Assembly: GCA_002394395.1 (NCBI GenBank)
Contig: DGTR01000037.1
Coordinates: forward strand, 1 to 64,000
Direction of reading: 5' to 3'
Origin: Bacteroidales bacterium UBA4331
GTDB taxonomy: Bacteria > Bacteroidota > Bacteroidia > Bacteroidales > Paludibacteraceae
DNA: 64,000 nucleotides
The translations under genes and the position numbers were made by a program. How positions within the stretch are numbered: the first letter of the stretch is position 1; every line of letters begins with the position of its first letter. This document shows positions 58,983 to 64,000 of the stretch, piece after piece. A model generated the notes under the pieces. It saw only the letters and a list, made by a program, of their open reading frames with translations. It did not search any database and was not told the DNA's origin.

Positions 58983-59026
58983 AAAATTAGTAGGAGCACC
59001 TACTAAAAGATGCTCCTACTAATTTT
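58983..59026. terminator. Strong bidirectional terminator
   Basis: AAAATTAGTAGGAGCA and TGCTCCTACTAATTTT form a perfect 16-bp stem with a 12-base loop, between the convergent coiled-coil gene and tRNA-Ser. A second hairpin GAGAAGG/CCTTCTC lies just before it. Confidence 0.9.
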
Positions 59027-59030
59027 ACCG

Positions 59031-59115
59031 CGGAAAGAGAGGGATTCGAACCCCCGGTACCTTTCAGTACTTCGGTTTTCAAGACCGACGCAATAGACCA
59101 CTCTGCCATCTTTCC
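59031..59115 (-). tRNA. tRNA-Ser (anticodon UGA)
   Basis: Minus strand: acceptor GGAAAGA with TCTTTCC, anticodon stem TCGGT/ACCGA with loop CTTGAAA, a long variable arm (AGTACTGAAAGGTACC) and T-arm GGGGGTTCGAATCCCTC. Discriminator G, typical of tRNA-Ser. Confidence 0.93.
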
Positions 59116-59128
59116 TCAAAAGCGGGTG

Positions 59129-59160
59129 CAAAGGTACTACAAAAATTTGAATTATACAAA
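59129..59160 (-). promoter_or_regulatory. Promoter of tRNA-Ser(UGA)
   Basis: Minus strand TTTG (59157-59160), TACCTTTG (59129-59136), 20-base spacer. Confidence 0.75.
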
Positions 59161-59175
59161 TATTTTTGAGAAAAA

Positions 59176-60375
59176 ATGAAACAGCAGGCTACTTTTTCTA
59201 TGTTAGCGAAGACTTTTAAAGGTCTCGAAGAGGTTTTGGCGCAGGAGTTGATAGCTCTTGGAGCCAACGAGGTGCAACTCGAGCGCCGCGCTGTTTCTTT
59301 CCGTGGTGACAAAGCGCTTCTCTACCGCGCGAACCTCTGTCTGCGTACCGCCTTGCGTATCCTCGTGCCCATCGCTTCTTTCAAAGCCAAAGATACCGAC
59401 GCGCTCTATAACCAACTCAAGAAAATCAACTGGAGCGCGTACATGCAATCCACCACCACCTTTGCCATCGATGCTACCGTCTATAGCGAGACCTTCCGGA
59501 ACAGCCGTTTCGTCACGTACCGCGTCAAGGATGCCATCGCCGACTACTGGCTGGAGAAAGAGAACCAACGCCCCTCGGTGAGCACCCGCGAACCCGACCT
59601 GCTCATCAATATCCATATCGGCAACGAGCAAGTGACGGTCTCTCTGGACAGCTCCGGCGAGAGTCTGCACAAACGCGGCTACCGCGTCGCAACGACCGAA
59701 GCCCCCATCTCAGAAGTGTTGGCGGCAGGAATGCTACTCATGGCGGGATGGAACGGGCAATCCGACCTCTATGACCCTATGTGCGGCTCGGGAACCTTCC
59801 TTATTGAAGCAGCCCTCATCGCCCGTAACATCGCTCCGGGAGTCTTCCGTTCGGCGTACGCCTTTGAGAAATGGCCCGATTTCGATGCCGACCTCTGGAG
59901 CGACATCTACAACGACGATAGCCACGAGCGGGACTTTACCCATAAGATCTACGGCTCCGATGCCTCCTTCTATGCCATCCAACAGGCGACCAAAAACATC
60001 AAAGCCGCCGGCGTCCAGAAAGATATCGAACTCAAACAGATCCGCATCGAGGAAATCAAATGGTCCAATGACGCAATAAATGGGCAAATGGTAAATGATA
60101 AAATGGTAAATGCCTTGGTGATGCTCAATCCCCCTTATGGCGAGCGTCTCCATTCCAACAAAGAGATGGAGGACCTCTATACTGCCATCGGTTCGACCCT
60201 CAAACACCAGTTTGCAGGGGCTACCGCGTGGATCATATCTTCCAACGCCGCGGCGATGAAGTGCATCGGTCTCAAACCCTCCAAGAAATACCATCTCCTC
60301 AACGGCGAACTCGATTGTCAGTTTAACCGCTATGACCTTTTCGCCGGTAAACGTAATGACCAAATGTCTAAATGA
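59176..60375 (+). CDS. THUMP-domain RNA methyltransferase (RlmL-like) with repeat insertion, 399 aa
   Basis: The N-terminal ferredoxin-like/THUMP part (about 1-160; [19 protein letters not shown]) precedes a SAM-methyltransferase domain: [20 protein letters not shown] (SAM loop) and LNPPYGERL (catalytic N-P-P-Y). This matches the N-terminal m2G enzyme of RlmL, which modifies 23S rRNA. An MVNDQ-type insertion (about residues 298-312, [16 protein letters not shown]) sits directly before the catalytic motif. The C-terminal residues NDQMSK and the TGA stop come from another repeat copy. Confidence 0.9.
   Translation: MKQQATFSMLAKTFKGLEEVLAQELIALGANEVQLERRAVSFRGDKALLYRANLCLRTALRILVPIASFKAKDTDALYNQLKKINWSAYMQSTTTFAIDATVYSETFRNSRFVTYRVKDAIADYWLEKENQRPSVSTREPDLLINIHIGNEQVTVSLDSSGESLHKRGYRVATTEAPISEVLAAGMLLMAGWNGQSDLYDPMCGSGTFLIEAALIARNIAPGVFRSAYAFEKWPDFDADLWSDIYNDDSHERDFTHKIYGSDASFYAIQQATKNIKAAGVQKDIELKQIRIEEIKWSNDAINGQMVNDKMVNALVMLNPPYGERLHSNKEMEDLYTAIGSTLKHQFAGATAWIISSNAAAMKCIGLKPSKKYHLLNGELDCQFNRYDLFAGKRNDQMSK
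60068..60112 (+). repeat. MVNDQ-family repeat inside the RlmL-like gene
   Basis: Read [15 protein letters not shown] in frame, just before the NPPY motif. Confidence 0.9.
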
Positions 60376-60416
60376 CCAAATAAATGAATAAATGGTAAAT
60401 GACCAAATGGTAAATA
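60354..60416 (+). repeat. MVNDQ-family repeat at the RlmL-like / queA border
   Basis: Supplies the last codons and stop of the RlmL-like gene and the start codon of queA (ATG 60392 or 60407). Confidence 0.9.
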
Positions 60417-61663
60417 AACCGCTTTATATAGCTGATTTTAACTACCCGCTGCCGGACGAGCGCATCGCCAAGTATCCGCTGCCCGAGCGAGACCACAGCA
60501 AACTGCTCATCTATCGCGATGGCGCAGTCAGCGAAGATCATTTTTACAACGTGGGGGAATATATCAATCCCTCCGCACTCCTTATATATAATAATACGCG
60601 CGTGATACAGGCGCGTCTGGAGTTCTATAAGACCACCGGCGCACGCATCGAAATTTTCTGTCTCGAGCCGCTCACGCCCCATGATTACCAGCTCTCCCTC
60701 TCTTCCACTACCGGCTGTACTTGGAAGTGTATGGTGGGCAACGCCAAGAAATGGCACGACGAACCGGTTACTTTGACCATTAACCGTTCGCCTTCAGCCA
60801 TAACCCTTCGTGCCTATAAAGAGTCGCAGATGGGTAATACGTTTGCCGTGCGTTTCGAGTGGGACGGAGACGACATCTCCTTCGCGGAGATTCTCGATGC
60901 CGCAGGCGAACTGCCGATCCCGCCGTACTTGAACCGCAAGACCGAAGCTTCCGACCTCAAGACCTACCAGACCGTTTATTCGCGTATCAAAGGTTCGGTC
61001 GCTGCGCCCACAGCCGGCCTGCATTTTACCGAATCTGTCCTCGCAGACCTCCATCGCAGAGGCATCGAGACCGACGAACTGACCCTTCACGTCGGCGCGG
61101 GAACTTTCCTTCCTGTCAAGACCGCTGACGCCAACGAACATACCATGCATACAGAGATTATCGCCGTCCCGCGAGAGACGATTGCACACATCCTCGCCAA
61201 ACTCGGTTCTATCGTTGCGGTCGGAACAACCTCCATGCGCACCCTCGAATCGCTCTATTTCATCGGCTGCCAACTTCGTAATGCCGAAATGTCGGAATAT
61301 CGAAATATCGATTCCATCCACGTGGACCAGTTTGAGCCATACGAGAACGACTCTCAGCACTCAGCTCTTAGCTCTCGACTCTCAACTGCGGAGGCCTTGC
61401 AGTCCATCCTCGACTACCTCGACGCAACGCATCAGCAAACGCTCCATGCCGAGACGCAGATTATGATCAAGCCCGGTTACACCTTCCACGTTGTGGATCA
61501 ACTGATCACTAATTTCCACCAGCCGCAATCGACCCTCCTTCTGCTTGTCAGCGCATTCGTCGGCGGCGACTGGCGTACGATATACGACTACGCCCTTTCC
61601 CACGACTTCCGCTTCCTCTCTTACGGTGACAGTTCCATCCTTACAAGAAAAGCGAATGTGTGA
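60392..61663 (+). CDS. queA: S-adenosylmethionine:tRNA ribosyltransferase-isomerase QueA, 423 aa
   Basis: DERIAKYPLPERDHSKLLIY, NNTRVIQARL, AGELPIPPYLNR, YQTVYSRIKGSVAAPTAGLH and TLHVGAGTFLPVK match QueA, which makes epoxyqueuosine in tRNA. Longer strings are broken here. No ATG lies between the repeat and the conserved region, so the start (MVNDQMVNKPLY at 60392, or MVNKPLY at 60407) is inside the repeat. Two short insertions occur: about residues 299-309 (EMSEYRNIDSI) and 319-332 (NDSQHSALSSRLST). RlmL-like, queA and tatD form one unit. Confidence 0.95.
   Translation: MVNDQMVNKPLYIADFNYPLPDERIAKYPLPERDHSKLLIYRDGAVSEDHFYNVGEYINPSALLIYNNTRVIQARLEFYKTTGARIEIFCLEPLTPHDYQLSLSSTTGCTWKCMVGNAKKWHDEPVTLTINRSPSAITLRAYKESQMGNTFAVRFEWDGDDISFAEILDAAGELPIPPYLNRKTEASDLKTYQTVYSRIKGSVAAPTAGLHFTESVLADLHRRGIETDELTLHVGAGTFLPVKTADANEHTMHTEIIAVPRETIAHILAKLGSIVAVGTTSMRTLESLYFIGCQLRNAEMSEYRNIDSIHVDQFEPYENDSQHSALSSRLSTAEALQSILDYLDATHQQTLHAETQIMIKPGYTFHVVDQLITNFHQPQSTLLLLVSAFVGGDWRTIYDYALSHDFRFLSYGDSSILTRKANV
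61288..61314 (+). repeat. EYRNID-family repeat inside queA
   Basis: GTCGGAATATCGAAATATCG, read MSEYRNID in frame. Confidence 0.85.
61350..61388 (+). repeat. CTCTCAACT-type short repeat inside queA
   Basis: CTCTCAGCACTCAGCTCTTA and onward, read DSQHSALSSRLST in frame. Related to 4247-4288. Confidence 0.6.
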
Positions 61664-61676
61664 ATCTGTGAATTTG

Positions 61677-61716
61677 TGAAAAATGACCAAATGGTAAATG
61701 ACCAAATAGTAAATGG
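61677..61716 (+). repeat. MVNDQ-family repeat before tatD
   Basis: AAATGACCAAATGGTAAATG and one more unit, directly after a TGTGAATCT 9-base repeat tract (61658-61678). Confidence 0.9.
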
Positions 61717-61717
61717 C

Positions 61718-62527
61718 ATGATCGATACCCATATCCATTTAGATGAAGAGGCTTATGCGCCCGACCGCGAAGAGATGATTCTCCGCCAACGCGAGAGTGG
61801 AGTAGAAGCAATGCTTATTCCAGGGGTAAATGCGTCCTCCGTAAGCCCAATCCTAGACCTTAGTACTACCTTTACAGGATTGTGCTACCCGGCTTTAGGG
61901 TTTCATCCGCAAGAAGTCAAAGAGGATTGGAAGGAGCAATGGACTCTTATCGAAGCCGCTATCCGCGAGCATCGAGACAAATTGGTTGCCATCGGAGAGA
62001 TCGGACTCGACTACTACTGGGATACGACCTTCAAAGCTGAGCAGCAGGAACTCCTCCGTCTCCAACTGGCCTTGGCGCAAGAACTGAACCTGCCGGTGAT
62101 GATTCATAACCGCGAAGCGACCGAAGACACCCTCCGCATCCTCCGCGAAGCGCAAATGGCGCATGGTACAAGTCCGAATGGTAAATTAACCGGTGTCATC
62201 CATTGTTTCAACGGTAGCCGCGAGACGGCCCAGCAGATTTTGGACATGGGGTTCTATTTGGGAATTGGAGGTGTCATCACTTTCAAGAATTGCAAACTCG
62301 CCGACACACTCGCAGGAGACGAACGTTTTGCACCCGTTCCTTTGGAACGTTTGGTTTTGGAGACCGATGGCCCGTATCTGGCACCCACACCTTTCCGCGG
62401 ACAGCGAAACGAAAGTCGGTTGATGACCTATGTCGTCGAACGCCTTGCGCAAGTCTATAAATGTTCCAATGAAACAATCATTGAAGCGACAACAGCTAGC
62501 GCAAAGTCACTTTTTGGGCTAAAATAA
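61718..62527 (+). CDS. tatD: TatD-family metal-dependent deoxyribonuclease, 269 aa
   Basis: MIDTHIHLDE opens the TIM barrel with the HxH metal site; GEIGLDYYW, MIHNREATED, GVIHCFNGSRETA and LETDGPYLAP complete the TatD active site. Members cleave DNA from the 3-prime end and act in repair. The frame is open upstream through the repeat (ATG 61676), but the ATG at 61718 directly before the conserved start is preferred. The segment TSPNGKLTG (about 150-158) may be a decayed repeat insertion. Confidence 0.93.
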   Translation: MIDTHIHLDEEAYAPDREEMILRQRESGVEAMLIPGVNASSVSPILDLSTTFTGLCYPALGFHPQEVKEDWKEQWTLIEAAIREHRDKLVAIGEIGLDYYWDTTFKAEQQELLRLQLALAQELNLPVMIHNREATEDTLRILREAQMAHGTSPNGKLTGVIHCFNGSRETAQQILDMGFYLGIGGVITFKNCKLADTLAGDERFAPVPLERLVLETDGPYLAPTPFRGQRNESRLMTYVVERLAQVYKCSNETIIEATTASAKSLFGLK

Positions 62528-62557
62528 CAAAAAAAATCAAAAAAAATGCACAAATGC

Positions 62558-62588
62558 TTGCGTATGTCGTAAAAAAGCAGTAATTTTG
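62558..62588 (+). promoter_or_regulatory. Promoter of tRNA-Ser(GGA)
   Basis: TTG (62558-62560), TAATTTTG (62581-62588), 20-base spacer, TTGCGTATGTCG extension. Confidence 0.8.
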
Positions 62589-62612
62589 TACCCGCTTTGG
62601 AAAATAAGCGAA

Positions 62613-62700
62613 GGAGAGATGCTCGAGTGGTTGAAGAGGCACGCCTGGAAAGCGTGTAAACTCCAAAAGGGTTTCCGGGGTTCGAATCCCCGTCTCTCCG
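62613..62700 (+). tRNA. tRNA-Ser (anticodon GGA)
   Basis: Acceptor GGAGAGA with TCTCTCC, anticodon stem CACGC/GCGTG with loop CTGGAAA, long variable arm, T-arm CGGGGTTCGAATCCCCG, discriminator G. Confidence 0.94.
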
Positions 62701-62894
62701 CAAAGATTTTGCATCGAGCCGGGGAAGTAAGCTTGCTTACAGACACGGATAGAGGCAAAAGCTTTGAACAAGGTGCCAGCGGCAGCTTGTGGGGATTACG
62801 GAGCAATCCCCGTGGAGAGCGTCGAGCCGGGGAAGGGCTCGCAACAATTAACCGAAATACAATAAACACAAATAATCAATTAACAATTTATCTC
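62701..62894 (+). other. Structured leader between tRNA-Ser and exbB
   Basis: Hairpins GTAAGC/GCTTAC, GGGGATT/AATCCCC and CGAGCC/GGCTCG, with TCGAGCCGGGGAAG repeated at 62714 and 62822. No gene is seen; exbB has no separate promoter of the usual form. Confidence 0.5.
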
Positions 62895-63719
62895 ATGAAA
62901 AAAGTATTTGCAACCCTTACCGTGCTGGCTATGCTTACTTTCGGTAGCGCAGCAGTAATGGCACAAGAGGCAGCAGCTCCTGCTGAGGAAGCAGCTGTTG
63001 AAAACGTAGATGAAGTAGCTGCTCCTGAGGCAGTAGAAGAAGTAGCTGAGGCTCCAGCTGAGGAGGCTGGCGGTCTCGTGGCTCTCCACAAAACCCTTAA
63101 GACGAAGTTCATCGAAGGTGGCGCAGGATTCATGGCGCTGACCCTCGTTACTCTCGTATTCGGTTTGGCTCTCTGTATTGAGCGTATCATCTATCTCTCC
63201 CTGAGCAAGACCAACACCAAGAAACTCCTCGCTGACGTGGAAGCTGCTCTCAAGCAGGGCGGTATTGAGAAAGCTCTGGAGGTTTGCCGCAATACGCGTG
63301 GTCCGGTGGCTTCGATCTTCTATCAGGGTCTCAGCCGCTACGACGAGGGCATCGATGTAGTTGAGAAGACTGTTGCTTCCTATGGTGGCGTTCAGCTCGG
63401 TCTCTTGGAGAAGAACCTCTCTTGGATCACCCTCTTCATCGCTATCGCTCCGTCTCTCGGATTCTTGGGTACCATCATCGGTATGATCGAGGCATTCGAT
63501 AAGATTCAGCAGGTAGGTGATATCTCCGCTACCGTTGTTGCCGGTGGTATCAAGGTCGCTCTGTTGACTACCCTCCTCGGTTTGATCATTGCTGTTGTTC
63601 TGCAGTTGTTCTACAACTATATCCTCAGCCTCGTTGAGGGTCTCGTGAACGAAATGGAGGATAGCTCCATCAGCCTTCTCGACCTCGTAGTAGAGTACGA
63701 CAAAGCTCAAAAGAAATAA
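62895..63719 (+). CDS. exbB: MotA/TolQ/ExbB-family proton channel, 274 aa
   Basis: A signal-like N-terminus (MKKVFATLTVLAMLTFGSAA) is followed by an Ala/Glu-rich stretch (about 23-60). Three membrane helices follow (about 78-100, 175-200, 210-240), with the GLLEKNLSWITLFIAIAPSL and GFLGTIIGMIEAF core of ExbB/TolQ channels. With ExbD and TonB it powers outer-membrane receptors by proton flow. The open frame begins inside the tRNA gene, but MKKVFATL at 62895 is the real start. The next gene fits the usual Bacteroidota exb locus. Confidence 0.9.
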   Translation: MKKVFATLTVLAMLTFGSAAVMAQEAAAPAEEAAVENVDEVAAPEAVEEVAEAPAEEAGGLVALHKTLKTKFIEGGAGFMALTLVTLVFGLALCIERIIYLSLSKTNTKKLLADVEAALKQGGIEKALEVCRNTRGPVASIFYQGLSRYDEGIDVVEKTVASYGGVQLGLLEKNLSWITLFIAIAPSLGFLGTIIGMIEAFDKIQQVGDISATVVAGGIKVALLTTLLGLIIAVVLQLFYNYILSLVEGLVNEMEDSSISLLDLVVEYDKAQKK

Positions 63720-63748
63720 TCGTGCCCTCGTGGCAAAGAAACAATTAT

Positions 63749-63768
63749 ATCAGCCAAGCTTGGCTGAT
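63749..63768. repeat. 20-bp perfect palindrome after exbB
   Basis: ATCAGCCAAGCTTGGCTGAT equals its reverse complement. It lies between exbB and the next gene. It lacks a T-run, so it is more likely an RNA-stability or protein-binding site than a terminator. Confidence 0.8.
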
Positions 63769-63801
63769 TGAACACTAACGATTAATTAAATTTTGAGCAA
63801 T

Positions 63802-64000
63802 ATGAAAAACTATAAAATGATTCCTAAGATTACCTTGTGGTCGCTGCTGGCGCTGGGCATCGTGTTTATCGCGTTGTTCTTCCTCGGTGGTTCGAACGGT
63901 AGTCTGGAGGTGGCTGGTGATTTCCTGGATATTCCTCGCTTCACCGATGCTTTCCTCATCTGGAACTACATCCTCTTCGGTATTGTAGTCCTGATCACAC
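63802..64000 (+). CDS. Membrane protein of the exb locus (partial, N-terminal 66 aa)
   Basis: ATG 63802 opens a frame that runs off the window. The visible part, MKNYKMIPKITLWSLLALGI and onward, has two hydrophobic segments (about 11-29 and 53-66) around a short polar loop (GGSNGSLEVAGDFLDIPRFT). A small membrane protein commonly stands between exbB and exbD in Bacteroidales; that is an inference from position. It starts 82 bases after exbB, past a 20-bp palindrome. Confidence 0.7.
   Translation, partial: MKNYKMIPKITLWSLLALGIVFIALFFLGGSNGSLEVAGDFLDIPRFTDAFLIWNYILFGIVVLIT

Noticed and set aside
62170..62195. MVNDQ repeat inside tatD
   Set aside because: TSPNGKLTG recalls the KSPNG start of the long form, but too little matches to count it as a copy.

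Overview
The window looks like the chromosome of a member of Bacteroidales (phylum Bacteroidota), GC near 50%. The evidence is a Bacteroidota-type RpoD, promoters of the TTG / TAnnTTTG type before most transcription units, gldD and a PorG-like gene (type IX secretion and gliding), a Porin_10-type putative porin, a DUF4954 protein, the uppS-bamA-ompH-ompH block, and an ExbB-type channel gene. I cannot name a genus.

Layout. 1-1.6 kb: end of an outer-membrane protein gene, a small ribbon-helix-helix protein, rpoD and tRNA-Arg. 1.6-12 kb (minus strand): trxA, a ClpC/ClpA-type ATPase, a porin, a glycogen block (GH57-like protein, GT4 glycosyltransferase, debranching enzyme) and a mannose-1-phosphate guanylyltransferase. 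12.2-18.2 kb (plus): gldD, a GGGP synthase fused to TadA, a PgpH-type 7TM-HD protein, a tRNA-dihydrouridine synthase and a BASS-type transporter. 18.3-24.5 kb: two secreted repeat proteins, the larger with CBM26-like starch-binding modules. 24.6-35.2 kb: secG, tmRNA, five tRNAs, a GNAT-like protein, a Fur-like regulator, a metallopeptidase, a secreted nuclease, rlmI, a DnaQ-like exonuclease, sufB and aqpZ. 35.4-43.7 kb is accessory: secreted and surface proteins, a RhuM-like protein, a C-type-lectin-fold protein and a hairpin-rich non-coding stretch. 43.7-64 kb is mostly housekeeping: murI, dnaN, rnz, radA, porG-like, uppS, bamA, two ompH, murF, an RlmL-like methyltransferase, queA, tatD, two tRNA-Ser and exbB.

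The most unusual content is a set of short degenerate repeat families at gene borders and, in frame, inside conserved housekeeping genes. The main one is a 15-base unit, ATGGTAAATGACCAA, found at 15 loci. Read in its only stop-free sense frame it gives the pentapeptide MVNDQ. It interrupts RlmI, SufB, MurI (twice) and an RlmL-like enzyme, joins GGGP synthase to TadA, supplies stop codons to gldD, dusB and the RlmL-like gene, and supplies the only plausible start codon of queA. A second family (EYRNID peptide) interrupts DusB, RadA and QueA. Other families with 7-, 9- and 11-base periods lie in leaders and intergenic gaps, including CTAG repeated every 9 bases before two surface-protein genes.

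Other noteworthy points: a roughly 97-base structured element beside two tRNA genes with compensatory base changes; terminators whose T-run forms the spacer of the next promoter; promoters with an almost invariant 20-base spacer; a shared C-terminal tag on four secreted proteins; and a trypsin-like protease apparently fused to an outer-membrane barrel.
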